Below the pieces are notes generated by a model that did not search any database, was not told the origin of the DNA, and saw only the letters and a list, made by a program, of their open reading frames with translations. Positions 1-11,336 of a stretch of DNA of 64,000 nt are shown here, piece after piece. The stretch spans positions 1 to 64,000 of the forward strand of contig JAEUBA010000101.1 of NCBI GenBank assembly GCA_018257865.1, in the 5' to 3' direction. Both the position numbers and the translations under genes were made by a program. The number at the start of each line of letters is the position of its first letter. Within the stretch, counting starts at the first letter, position 1. Source of the stretch: Stereocaulon alpinum. Taxonomy: Eukaryota > Ascomycota > Lecanoromycetes > Lecanorales > Stereocaulaceae.

Positions 1-121
1 TAACCCTAACCCTAACCCTAACCCTAACCCTAACCCTAACCCTAACCCTAACCCTAACCCTAACCCTAACCCTAACCCTAACCCTAACCCTAACCCTAAC
101 CCTAACCCTAACCCTAACCCT
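1..121. repeat. Telomere, about 20 copies of CCCTAA
   Basis: The window starts with an uninterrupted array of TAACCC units (the C-rich strand of TTAGGG), about 20 units with no variants. This is the standard filamentous-fungal telomere. The C-rich strand reads 5' to 3' into the chromosome, so position 1 is the outer end of a left chromosome arm. The array stops abruptly at TAGATCGG with no degenerate telomeric tail. Confidence 0.98.
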
Positions 122-500
122 AGATCGGAGTTGAAGTTATAGAGCTAAGGATTAATTATAGAAGATAGTAGATAGGTAGAGTAGATTATAGAGGACTATA
201 GATAGGTAGAGTAGGAAGTAGGAATCGTAGGGAATATAGGGTAAATATAGGGGCGCGTAGATAAAGATAGGGATATAGGGAAAGATAATCCTAATTAGGG
301 GTGATTAGGGGGGAAGAATTAGAAAAAGTAGGAATTATAGGGAATATAGGGTAAACATAGGGGCGCGTAGATAAGGATAGGGATATAGGGAAAGATAATA
401 CTAATTAGGGGTAATTAGGGGGGGATATAGCGTATTTAGGGCCGATCCCCCTAAAGACGGGACCGTTAGGGCTATATTCTAGGTTAAGGGAGGGATCGAC
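122..500. repeat. G-rich subtelomeric repeat with a 110-bp tandem duplication
   Basis: The first stretch inside the telomere is G-rich on the + strand and full of short ATAGGG, TTAGGG and TAGATAG words. It contains a clear tandem duplication with a 110-bp period: unit 1 starts at 218 and unit 2 at 328. The two match almost base for base through the shared TATAGGGAAAGATAAT block and diverge after about 426. Most differences are transitions. CA and TG are already rare. No ORF is present. Confidence 0.75.
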
Positions 501-819
501 TCCGAAGGGTAACGACTATAGACTTTAGAAATATAAAAATTATTATCTACGGTTACTACTAGCTACTAGCTACTTGCTACTAGTAGTAGGTATTACCTAC
601 TACTAGGTTTTATACTCGGGCGTAATCTAAATTGGCCTATTCTACCTACTATAATAACGTAACGTCTGATTAAGCTATAGTTTACGGTATTAAGACATAC
701 TACTATTAGTTACTAAACTCTAATATTGAACGCTTTATTATATAGTAGGGGTAAGCCTAGGTGTAAGTGTAGGTTTTTTTTAGTAGGGTAGTAGTATTAA
801 GCCTTAATAGCCGGCCCGC

Positions 820-3800
820 CTAGCTAAGCGAGCCAATAAGTAATAAGAATTACTAGTATTAAGACTAAATACTATAAAGTATAGAGTTAGGTTTATAAGC
901 TTCTTAACGTCTTATATACCTAAGTAACCTAGACGGCGGTACTATTTATCCTAAGATATATAATTAGCGAGAGGTTTCTTCGAAGATCGTAATATATATA
1001 GTATCTTAGTATATTAAAGATCGAGTAAATAACTATTACCTACTTAGGTTTTAGTAAGGACTAATTTACCATCGCTATTATTAATAATATTAAATCTATC
1101 GTCTTTAATAACGGCGTAGTAGCCCTTATCTTCTAAGTAAGCTACTAAGAGCAAATTATAATATATTATAGATATATAGTAGACGCTAGTAAGCTTAATT
1201 ATCGAAAGTTTTCTATTTACTATTCTTAGATAGTCTACGTTTCTAATTCCTAGGACTCTTAGGGAGTTACCGTCGATTCCTAATAGTATTTTATTAACTT
1301 TCTAGTAAGTCTAGAACTTAGAAATATCCTATATTATATAGACGTTAGAGGCGGTGTTAATATAGACTGCTTCCTCCTTTAGATTAGAAGGAATAGACGT
1401 ATTAATCCTTCTCTCGTTATAGAAGGATTTCTTAGTTATACTAAGCTCGACGTATTCGTTAGATTCGCTAGTTTTCTTATTTTAAGCTTCTGCGGCCAAA
1501 TTCGTCGTAGGCGGGGGTAGAGGCGTTATTAATACCTTCGTAGTAGAGGCCTTCTTCTTATTAGCTTCTTTTTCTTTACTAATTCTTTCCTAAATTTCCT
1601 TATTCGGAATCTAGTCGTCCGGGGCTAAGTGCGGATTAGTATACCAGCAATTTTCTTTACGGTAGTAACTATAATAGTAAGGGTAGTTTTTCCTACTATC
1701 TTTTTCCTTCTTATTCTTTCTCTTAGTAGGAGGGTTCCTACTATAAGGTCGGCTAGTACTAGTAGGGCTTTTAGGAGGCTTTTTCTTCTCCTATTTACTA
1801 AACTTAGCTACTAACGCTTTAGTATTTTTATTATTATTAAGTCGCCTTTATTACTCCGCTAAGCTCGCTACTATAGTATTAATATTAAGTACGATCCCAG
1901 AAACCTTAGATTATTATATAAGGTTAAAGACGTACGGTATATAGGATTCTTCTAGGCTATTACGGAAAAGTACTAAAAGAATTATTAGTAATAGTAGCGC
2001 TCTAAGTAAGCTTAATTTATTCTAGTATTACTTAATTACTAAGGCGTACTTATAAATAGTACTATATAAGGAAGATTTAAGGCGGGTGAGTATTTCTAAT
2101 ACTATATTAACCGAAGTAATTATAGACGAGCTATATAATTATTTTAGCTTAGCCTATATATTATAGGCTAGCTCTATTCTCCTAATATATTATACCGGTT
2201 CCGGCTTATAGTATAGCGATTGATTGATTGATTGGTTTATACGCCTATTCTAGTATCTATATATACTAATAAGGGTGTTCTATTATATTATTTGTGAAAC
2301 TAGTAGATAGTATACGTAGTATACCTTTCTTAGCCGTAAGAGAAACTATAGTATAGTGCCTAGATAAAAACTCCCGCTTATCCTTAATAATATAATTACT
2401 TTTGGTCTAGGGATTATACCCTAAGCCTCCTTAATATCGGTAACTCTTAACTATATTCTTTAATATTATACCGAGCGCTCTATAATATTATTTCTAATAC
2501 TAACTATAATATACGCCCTTCGTACTATACTTAGCTCTTAAGGACCCTACTATATTCTTCTATATCCTTTAACTTTATTATAGCGCTAAGCGCTCTATAA
2601 CTTTCTTTAATCTTTACTATATTAATACGGGGGGGGGAGGAGGGGGTATATAGCCGTCCTATAAGGGTTTGAGTTATTAGCGCTAATTAGTAGTATTTAT
2701 TAGTATCCGTAGTAGTACCGGATTTAGCTATTCGATAGTTTACTAGTTAAGGATATAAGAAAGGGGGGAAGTTATATATACCGCCTAGGAGGCCTATACT
2801 TATATAAAGAATCGGATAGTATAATATCCCGCTGGTTATATTAGATAGAACTTACTTCTATCCTTATATACTTTACTTTAGGGGGGAGCTAACCCTTTAG
2901 CTTATAATTATAGTTATATAATACCGCTTATACTAAAGGCTCGCCTAGTTACTTAGATAGGGGCCGTCCTTTTCTAAAATATACCTTCTAATTTATAACT
3001 TAGTATATCCTTCTCTTAGTCCTATATACCTATAACCCTAGCCTTTCCCTAGGATAGACTACGCGTTAGTCTTAACTAGTAGATATATATTAAGCGTACG
3101 TAGATATTAGATTTTTCGAATTAACGGCTAGGTAGGTATTACTTATACTCTTTACTTATTAGGCTGAGATACTATACCTAATACTAATTCTTACTATCTA
3201 GTCTCGATCGTAGGGGAGGTATAATAGTTATAGTAGAGTTAGGGTAGGTATTATCGCGTTACCCGAAAAACTCTATATAAAGTTCTTAGTAACTATACGA
3301 CGTCTTAATATTATTTAACCTATAATATATTAGGGGAGATATCTCAGCTCTGAATAGGTATTCAGGTTCGTAGCTAGTACCGCGTATAGGTATATCTCTA
3401 TCGCTGGCCTAGTATAGCGATAGTATTACTATTATAGTATTATTTTTCTTATTCTAAATCTCCTAGGTAGTATTATACACGTTAATTTATTCCTAGAAAT
3501 ACTTTAGAGCTGCGGCCTTAAGGCTAATAGGCGGATTAGGAGGTATTAATAGTAGTAGTAATATAGGTTCCTTCTTTCTTCCTAAGATAACGTCCTATAC
3601 CTTTTAGACTTTAAATACTAAGGTTATCTATTACTCGAACTATAGCTAATTACGAACTCCCTTTAGTAGTACCTTATTAGACGATAAGGAGTCTATCTTA
3701 GTATTAAGTCTTTAGTATCTACTAGTATTAAGTTCTTCTTTAGTCGTAGGGGGGTTAGATTTTAGTTTCGAAATTTTCTTTAACTCCCTAGTCGATAGGT

Positions 3801-3946
3801 ATATAGTATTTCGTCCTAGGTAGTAATTTAACGCTAACGGGTTATAGAACCTAGGCTTATAACCCTTTAGAATATTAGTAATATAATTGGAGGCTTATTA
3901 GCTATTTAGTAGGGTGGAATAATCTATTACTATTAGAGTTGTTACA
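820..3946 (-). mobile_element. RIP-mutated Ty1/copia retrotransposon remnant, reverse strand, distal part missing
   Basis: The reverse strand aligns with the copia element at the right edge of the window. About 1660-1700 matches the gag zinc-knuckle area (YYCRK then CWY). About 1345-1080 matches protease and the following segment (shared words VLGIRN, YYNLLLVA, EDKGYY). About 960-899 matches the pre-integrase segment. A primer site (reverse complement of GGGTTATAAGCC) lies at about 3853-3867, and a short LTR-like segment beginning TGTAAC on the reverse strand runs to 3946, where RIP also stops. Homology ends near 836-899, so integrase core, reverse transcriptase and RNase H are absent towards the telomere. 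The interval 1900-3800 is longer than the equivalent in the right-hand element and probably contains another insertion I could not identify. All frames are full of stops from TGG/CAG/CAA to TAG/TAA changes. Confidence 0.75.
2219..2234. repeat. (GATT)4 microsatellite
   Basis: Four perfect GATT units in the RIP-mutated subtelomeric region. They retain TG dinucleotides in an interval that otherwise lacks them, so they may have expanded after mutation. No function is suggested. Confidence 0.6.
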
Positions 3947-4116
3947 GCTAGATAGATTTGTATGTAGAGATTTTATCTAGTACGCGCATAGAGGCCTTAG
4001 CGAGCCCTAGCCCTAGTAGGCTAGCTAAGCGAGCCTTGCCAAGCATTACCAAGTAGGCCTTATCCACCATAGTTTTCACCACTTATTCTAACGTACTATA
4101 TCGGAGCGGCTTTATG

Positions 4117-6291
4117 CTATACTTCTTGAGCAGTATCTCGTTCCTTGAGGAGAAAAGCCAAGCGTGGATGAGGGATGCTAATCACATCCCACGCGAAAGC
4201 ATTTGGTACGCTCTTATCAGCAAGCTTGATATCGTAATTCATGATAAAGTTGGCCACGATCAATTTCGTCATATCGGTGACGTAGAATCTGGCTGGACTT
4301 TGTATAACGAATGTTTGTCAGTGTTCTTCGCTACAATAAAGGAGTTCCAATTGGCCGACTCACCATGCTTGCTTCACCGAGCCCCAAAAAGGGAAGCGCC
4401 AGCTAGGGTGGGAGAATCTTGACTCAGATGCTGTACAGTCTGCGTTTTGTTTGACAAAGCGAAATCCAGCAAAGGTCTCAGGATCAGTATAATTGGCGGG
4501 GTCTTTCATCAGGGCTTGCTGCGGGACGACTACCCAGTTGTCCGCAGGAACATGCGTGCCGTCAGTAAATGTGAATTGTGTCATGATCTTCCTCGGCATG
4601 CCAACTATAAAAGGTGTTAGCCGATTAAGCCTATCCAGGAGAACCGTTCAGGTTGCCTTAGGGAATGGAAATCATACAGATAGTGACTGGGTTCAATCGG
4701 GCAGTCTCTTTGAGAAAGCTATCTAGTTGAGGCAACTCATTGTTTTGGTGGTTGAGTTGCACCCCACCTGATTGCAAGATCTCTGCACGCAGAGGTTGTA
4801 GATATTCGGGATGCTGGGATAGGTTGTACATAGCAAAAGAGATTAGCTAGAGATCTAGTGAGCTGAGAACCTTAACGGCGTCTGATATAGAACTTACCAT
4901 GGGCATCTGATAAGCAGATGCGAATATATATGCCAATGTTTGTTGAGCGACTTCCTCGGCCGTGGACTTCTTGCGAGACTCGATTACCCACTGAATTACG
5001 TCCTTCTAAGAATTTCCATTAGAACGAGCAAGTATACTGTCATCTGGCTACTTACTGGCGCTTGCTCTCCGGTGACTCCACTGTCAAGTCGTTGCTTGAC
5101 TAAAGGAATTAAGAATTTGTTGACGTTCTGTGTCACCCCGGTTGACTTCATGATGATCCAACCCATTATGCTAATACCAAGCACTTAGTGATCATCGGCT
5201 CTTTCGACACAAAAAACTTACGGAAGAAGAAAGTGAGGGGTGAGTTGCAGTATCTCCTCACAGGCCCCAGCATACAATATGTATCTCGTTACATTCTCAA
5301 AGAAGTCTGAGTTGCTGGCTATGTTATGTCAGCTAAATGTATCCCTAGGGCTTTGATTGCAAGGTTGAAAGTGACGTTGTCTTACCTAAATCGTCACCAA
5401 CGAGTATCACATTGTTAATTTTTGTTGTAAGTCGATTTATTGCCGAATTGGCATGTACACGCATCCATCCTGCATCAACATTTAGAAATGGCAGGCATTC
5501 ACCCAGATAGGCGCCGAGGATGACTGACCGTCTGTTTTCCTATGATTATCTATCTCCGTCTTGAACGCTTCTTTCACCCTCCTCTTGAGTAGGAACTGTA
5601 TATTCGGGAGTTGTGCCCTCGCGTGGTGGCGAAAGACCTTCTGAGACAGACTTCCATGTTGATCCATATTGTCAAGCTGCAGACCATCTATCGTCTGCTC
5701 AGGAAACGCTCTCTAATTATTCTTATCCACTGCTGCATCTATGGTTTCTCGACCTGGTACTAACCTCCCATAGCGCACCCCGAAGCGAAACCTGATGGAT
5801 CGAAGCATTTGTCAACTCGTCGATCAGCTTCTCAGAAGAAACACAAACGTGATAACGGCTTCTGGCCGGTATAGCGTACGGTTCTCCATCATTCTGTAGC
5901 GTTTATGAGCGCTTTTGTCAGGAAATGGGAAGCTTCGGCGGACTTTTACATAGGCTTTGTTGTGTAGAGATTGGGCCATGCAGCGATAGCGGATGCTTGT
6001 AATCCACCTTCCGACTATGAAACTACCGCCGACAATTCTGATGTTCCGCTACACAGAGTTTAGCCGCTCGTTTGCTCTTAGAGTCAAAGGACATTGATAT
6101 ATAATGGCCAAGTGTCTTACAGGGCAGCGGTTCCGAAAGATCAATATCATTCTCCCCACCTCCCAAAGAGCGACGATGCCAAAGAAGAGATACCAAACTA
6201 GCCATGTGCCGTAGTTGAGTCTCATCAAACCTAGAAAGTCAGTGGGCATGTGGAGGTACCCACAATAATCAAAGGCCTCATTGAAGATCAT
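4117..6291 (-). CDS. Cytochrome P450 monooxygenase with altered heme-binding loop
   Basis: Predicted product of 525 residues from 11 exons: 6291-6121, 6048-5950, 5893-5765, 5712-5529, 5469-5386, 5318-5222, 5170-5056, 5005-4898, 4846-4678, 4604-4364 and 4297-4117. All introns are GT-AG, 51-73 bp, and phases close exactly. Seen: an N-terminal hydrophobic anchor (around residues 25-50), IRIVGG plus GRW after exon 1, the K-helix ExxR as KETAR (Glu376, Arg379), a TDGTHVP/FAGFRF segment, then the heme loop FPFWGSVKQAC (Cys466) followed by PARFY. Fungal relatives usually read FPFWGSGKHACPGRF, so two normally conserved glycines are Val and Ala. The family is membrane-bound and oxidises small molecules with NADPH-P450 reductase. 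The style resembles ent-kaurene-oxidase-like fungal P450s, but that is weak. The stop codon lies about 170 bp from the RIP boundary, making this the first gene from the telomere. Confidence 0.9.
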
Positions 6292-6892
6292 TGTGTTTAT
6301 GAGAGGGACCTAGCGAGACCAGAAACACTTCAAATCAAAAGAACAGCAAATAATGAGAGTTAAGGCTACAAGCACGACCTTTTCATCAAATATGGCAGGA
6401 ACAGGGAGCCTGCTGTTCAAAGACGAATAGTCGTATAGGACATGCTATTTCCTGGGGCTAGCTCTGGGTCCAATGGTATATGGCTACACTATTCAACATC
6501 CCCACCTTGACAACCCCCTGGCAAGTAGCAGGGTTCCTAAAGCTAAGGACTCGGTGTATCCATTGAATTTTATACATGACTGCGTGACTGTTCAATGAGT
6601 CCTTAGTTTAGCGGGCCAATAACGTGCAAACATTCTAGCCTCGGATAGACGGATTACATGGAGGCCATGGTTGATCTAGCTAAGACGAGCTGAGTCATTG
6701 ATGTCCTTGTTAGCACTGGTCTATATTGGCTTCGGTGAGACAAACCGGTTGGATCCGCGAGGTGGAACTGCAAGGCATACATGATTTAGTGCTTGTTGCA
6801 AACAAGTGAACAAGACGCAGAAAAGAGGGAAAAGGACCATTCCCGTCGAGGTAATATCGCCGAAACGTATTGCGTTCTAGTATAGCCGGCGC

Positions 6893-7305
6893 TCACCGCA
6901 CCCAGTCATGTGGGACAAAGACAGAATGGTCGTGGGTGAAGTACCAACGCGTATCGCGAAATAGAGTTCTTCCTAGAATGATTGAGTCTCCAAAGCTTGC
7001 AGCGCATATGTCCGTGCTTGTCTTGGGACCAAATTGGTGTGTTTGAAGCGGATGACAGTGCGTCAGAAATGCCGTAATGAACGGGGCTCTGATCCTAGCG
7101 CTTATCATATGTAGTGCAGCGCCCCCATCCTACATAGACACGTGATGCATGATCCAATGAAAGGCACAGTACCAGCATCCTTGACGGTTTTCAGCTTACC
7201 GGTCTTTAACGTGTCAGGCATAAGACCGGCCTTGCCGTGCGATCCAATCATTGACTTTGTTAGACTCACCACATCGCACACTCGCCATTGTGGGTATCCA
7301 GTCAT
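6893..7305 (-). CDS. Unrecognised two-exon reading frame, possibly a gene fragment
   Basis: Two reverse-strand frames follow each other: 7305-7105 (contains SMIGSHGKAGLMPD) and 7108-6893 (contains DICAASFGDS and ending DWVR). A splice from GTCAAG near 7185 to an AG before GATGGGGG near 7131 would join them in frame. A GTGAGC donor follows the second, which would imply more exons below 6893. I recognise no family. The translations have ordinary composition without low complexity, so this may be an eroded gene of the surrounding cluster. It could equally be chance open frame. Confidence 0.25.
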
Positions 7306-7345
7306 AATGGCCGAGCGTGTACTATCTCGATGGGGCTTCTAGAAG

Positions 7346-7479
7346 CACTTCATACTTTTATCCCGTGGCCATGCATATCGGCGCAGCAGAGACGTGCATA
7401 TGCACCCAAAACCACTTCATACTTTTATCCCGTGGCCATGCATATCTGCGCAGCATAGACGTGCATATGCACCCAAAAC
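7346..7479. repeat. 67-bp tandem duplication
   Basis: Two adjacent copies start at 7346 and 7413. Each begins CACTTCATACTTTTATCC and ends with ATGCACCCAAAAC. They differ at only a few positions (for example CGGCGCAGCAGAG versus CTGCGCAGCATAG). Each copy also contains ATGCATAT and GTGCATATGCAC palindromic words. It lies about 350 bp upstream of the rhodopsin-domain gene start. Confidence 0.85.
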
Positions 7480-7824
7480 CGTAAAAACGCATCACGAACC
7501 AGACCACAGAATAGAGAAACATATGCATAGCCCGTACAGGGCTCAGGTGAGGCTTCCTGATAGGAATAGCAGTTAAGGCATGATTAAAGGGAGATACAAG
7601 TGAATTTCGGGGAGATCGATCGAAAGTCGTAGACCAAACGACACTACGAATCAATCTCATTGCGAGCTCCCTGGCTGACTCTGTACTGCACTAGTAAGGC
7701 GTAGCATACGAACATTGACGGATTTATAATCATATTGTCTCCCCATCTTCTCATGATTGTGAAATTACGAATCAACGATCACTTTGAAAACGACACACTC
7801 ATATATCAGGACTTCATTGCAGCA

Positions 7825-9378
7825 ATGTCAGCTCTAGAGAACGTGCCTGCTTCAATACTAGCGAAGACACCTCTAGCTACTCCTCCGCCAGGAGCGTTTC
7901 CAAATTTTGTCAATCCGCGAAATTCTGGCAAGACATTTATCATTCATGGCGGAGTGTTGTTGCCGATAATGCTTGGGTTTTTCGCCATTAGGATTTACTC
8001 TAGATTTCGAATCATCCGTCGACCTGCTTTGGATGATCGTAAGAATAATCTCCACATCCAAACGTAGTAGCATTACTTACATTGTGATAGTGACTTGCTC
8101 TATCGCTACGGTAAAGTTCATCTGTGATGAGGGGAAAGAGGAACAGGAAAAGTTGCTAAAGCAGTTTTTCCCCAGGTTGGCACGATTTCATATTACGCGA
8201 TTGAAACCTATTGTGCGAAACAGCTCCCAGATCATTAGAGACTATGCTGAAATGATGACTAGCAATTACTAAAGGTAATTTTGGAAGGCATGAGTGGGAT
8301 ACTTCCGTCCTCGACGCAACAAGCCCAAAGTTCGAAGTGGTATGACCTTTACATTCGTGATTCTTCAGCCAGCAGCTAATTGAGCCTGTACAATTAGCCC
8401 ACGTACATAATCCAGTGGCTTGCTACCCTTATCCTTCCTTTTGTCAAAACAACGTTCCTTGTCTTCTACCTTCAGCTATTCAGACCCTTCAGGTGGTTAC
8501 GAATTCTATGCTACATCGGCATCTTGTTCACCAGTGCTTCATTCCTAGGTTTCTGGATAGCGCAAATGATATTAGAGACACCTCATCCCGGCGAAACATG
8601 GGCACAGATGAACGAAGACCCGCGCCAATTTCAGTCTCTCCACTACTTATCTATCCCAATCAGCGCCACTAGCTTTGCTGTCGATATATACATTTTTGTC
8701 CTGCCGATCATGGGCGTCGCAAAGTTGCAATTGTCAGCTCGTCGCAGATTCGGAGTAGTGCTGATTTTCCTCACAGGCTTTACGTTAGCTCCTCAACAAT
8801 CCGCCTAACTTAGCAACTGTGCTGACAGTCTTATTCAGGGCCTGCATTTCCTCATTCCTCAGCTTGTACTACAAAATAATACTGAATACCCAAACGGCGG
8901 ATACTACTTGGGCGGCTATGCCAGTCAATATCACGATGTACGTAGGACGCACTGTCTGACTTCTTTCATTGCCTGACGTAGACACAGATTCACGGAAATG
9001 AGTGTCGGCATTACCGTTTCCTGCATGCCATCGCTCGCCTGTTTCATCCGACACTACTTTCCAAGCTTCAGCGCAGTCAACACGCTGAAATCTCTTAAGG
9101 CCTTACTTGTGGCTACTCAACAACGTGTACCAAGCACTGCGCCTTCCATTTCTAGCTCCCACAACAAGATTGTGCAGTTGCCGAGCCACAAACAATGTGA
9201 TGCGAACACGAAGAAGTCGGAATCCTCAATCGATATGTGCTATGCTGAGATGGGAAATGTCGCTCACATAACAACATACGCTGATGGTGATGGCGCCATC
9301 GAAATGGATCGATTGGGGCGTATTCGGGTCCAACACGCTTGGGAACAGACCTCGCAGAATAAGCATCCATCCTTCTGA
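7825..9378 (+). CDS. Integral membrane protein with fungal rhodopsin-like (PTH11/SC4-type) domain
   Basis: Predicted 403 residues in seven exons: 7825-8038, 8091-8110, 8176-8212, 8275-8339, 8398-8783, 8839-8937 and 8988-9378. All junctions are GT-AG and phases close; two exons are only 20 and 37 bp. Seen: the start ATPPPGAFPNFVNP typical of the family, an ALDD loop after helix 1, GRHEWD in the first extracellular-type loop, and the segment with FVLPI and KLQL before the last helices. The C-terminal tail of about 110 residues is hydrophilic. These seven-helix proteins are common in fungi; some are cell-surface receptors and some sit in secondary-metabolite clusters, such as the satratoxin SC4 product. 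The ATG at 7825 was preferred to 7735 because family members begin just before the PPG motif. Role here is unknown. Confidence 0.88.
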
Positions 9379-9686
9379 GACATAAAGAGTGATAATGCCA
9401 GTCAGGAGCACAAACCGGTGTTCTGAAGTACGTAAGACCGCAGGAAGTGGTACAAGGTTTGGTGAAGTGAAATCAGTTCAGCTCTTAGCATACATAAATT
9501 CCAGAAGTCTGCTATCCAAGTGAATGCTACTATCACTCCTCGTAGACAACAAGGTTAGAAAGTTTGGTCTGGCATATTTGAGACATGGTCAAACCTCCCC
9601 TATGGGGAATTGTCCTTAAGGCATCATGTCCTATTCGTTGATAGATACGATGGAATTCGCTAATAGCAGGCTCCCAGCGGCATCGC
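9379..9686. other. Short convergent intergenic gap
   Basis: The 308 bp between the stop codons of two convergent genes. Ordinary host composition. I see only possible 3' untranslated sequence and no gene, repeat or distinct terminator. Confidence 0.6.
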
Positions 9687-11336
9687 TTACGAACTTCTAA
9701 AAGCCCACTTGCCATCTTTCCATTGCCCCCTGCCGGCAGCCGTCACTACAGTCTTCGTCTTTGGTGGCTGTACAAGCAACGCCATATTACTGTCGTCCAC
9801 TCCTGGATGAAGCCAGCTCTCGTTCAGCACTTTGACATCATACCTCAATGTCAGCATTGCAGACATAGCTAAGATTGTTTGCGTAGCGAAGAAGCGCCCA
9901 GGACATAAATTGGCGCCACCTCCAAAGGGTCGGTATGAACCACTAGGAGGTCTAAAAGTCATGAAGCGACGTCCATCAAAGCAGTCAACTGCCGAACCCC
10001 AGACTGAAGGATCAAAGTGATATGATTGATTCGGCATGAAGACGAAGGAGTCTTTTTTGAGGAGGTAACGGTTGTCAAGCATCGTATCCTCAACTACAAT
10101 CCTGGTTCCCGTTCCGTTCGCGTAATGTCGCAGGACCTCACAGAAGATCGAATGCAAGATGGGTACGTCCCTTATTCGAGTGACATCAAGTTCATACGTC
10201 GAGACGTCGTTGTGCTCCTTGATAGTCATTAAAGGTACCATTGCAGAGCGGACTTCTTCGAGTAACGTCGCATCGGAGAAGATATGGTACACAGTCCAGA
10301 AGGCTGCAGGAATGGTGTTGGCTAATGTCGCATGCGAGTTGGAAAGATCGAGATGAGCCTTGTCTTTATCCGAGATCCCGAATTTGTCTGAGATTCTCGT
10401 GGCACCCCGTACCCAGTGAGAAGCAGCATCGTAACCCCTAGAGGCATAATATCTCTCAAACGCGGTAGCAACCTTTTCACGAGCAGCATAAGATTTTGCA
10501 CAAGTAAGGCTTGGAAATGGAAGGGATATAAGACCTGTGACATTTGCCTGGAAAGTCCTGCACCACGTAAATCAGAATCTCTCATGGCGTTATTCTACCG
10601 GGTGTGATGCATACCAGAAGGCGTCCGTAACTCCTTGATCTTCGTAAGGATTACTGGGACCAAAGACACTGCCGGTCACAGAAGCCATCATGACTTTAGT
10701 GACCCAATCCTTCAATTCGAATTGACTAGATGTGTTGTTTTCAAGGTCTCCAATCAAGGGCTCCAGCAACTCAAGGGAAGCTCGCGTTATGCTTGTAAGA
10801 TTATCACCAGGTTTCATTGCGGCATGTACGTTGGCCATTCCATCCCTCAAATAGCACGACTGACCAGTATTACTACTGACATTATGCGCAAGAGTTTTCG
10901 CGGCAAAAGTACTCAATCCCGCCATTTTTCCAGTAAATAGAGCTTCGACATGCCAGAAAGAGATCTTCGTTGGGATTCGTTGCACGGAGACAGCAAGAGC
11001 TGGGGAGTTTATTACATAGACTCTCCCACCGGGCATGCCGGGAATAGCAAGGCTATAAATTGGTCGATGAGACCTCTTGCTAAATACAAAGGAGGATTAA
11101 TCTTGGCATTACCATTACAGAGGGTCATTAACTGACAAAAGCTCGACGTAATAGAAGTATCGGCGCTGAAGCAATCCGATGGCATGTCCAATGATCGGAA
11201 TTTTTGGTTCGATATACGCTGGCTCGTTTGCGTGACGTTCAACTCTAGATAGCTTTGCAAGATACCAAGAGACCCAGACTCCAACCGTTCCCAAGATAAA
11301 AGATATAAAAGGGAGTTGAAATGAACTTGCCTCCAT
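9687..11336 (-). CDS. Cytochrome P450 monooxygenase, second copy type
   Basis: Predicted 513 residues in three exons: 11336-11137, 11079-10599 and 10547-9687, with introns of 57 and 51 bp and closing phases. Seen: an N-terminal membrane helix (about residues 8-27), IPIIGHA, PGGRVYVINSP, the K-helix CEVLR (Glu364, Arg367), an FDGRRF segment and an intact heme loop PFGGGANLCPGRFF (Cys442). The FGGG-N-CPGRFFA style is that of fungal P450s resembling the CYP7/CYP8 sterol and prostacyclin group, which is very different from the 4117-6291 P450. All catalytic motifs are intact. It is convergent with the rhodopsin-like gene and divergent from the GMC oxidoreductase, which fits a small oxidative gene cluster. 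Substrate cannot be inferred. Confidence 0.92.

Larger units (their letters stand above)
6292..7824. other. Intergenic stretch between P450 and rhodopsin-like gene
   Basis: The two flanking genes are divergent, so their promoters should lie here. The stretch also holds a 67-bp tandem duplication and a pair of unrecognised reverse-strand reading frames, listed separately. Composition is that of ordinary host DNA, with CA and TG common. No terpene cyclase, prenyltransferase or synthase motif was seen. Confidence 0.6.

Noticed and set aside
1629..1814. 61-residue forward open frame in the RIP region
   Set aside because: It is a chance frame opposite the gag part of the reverse-strand copia remnant.
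122..3946. Telomere-linked RecQ helicase gene, common in fungal subtelomeres
   Set aside because: No helicase motifs were readable; the recognisable parts are copia.
4114..4422. 102-residue forward open frame
   Set aside because: It lies antisense to the last two exons of the P450, whose spliced product is convincing.
7358..7660. 100-residue reverse open frame
   Set aside because: It translates the 67-bp tandem duplication and its protein repeats accordingly; no family resemblance.
7735..7824. Upstream ATG of the rhodopsin-type gene
   Set aside because: It adds 30 residues without similarity to family N-termini; the ATG at 7825 gives the expected start.
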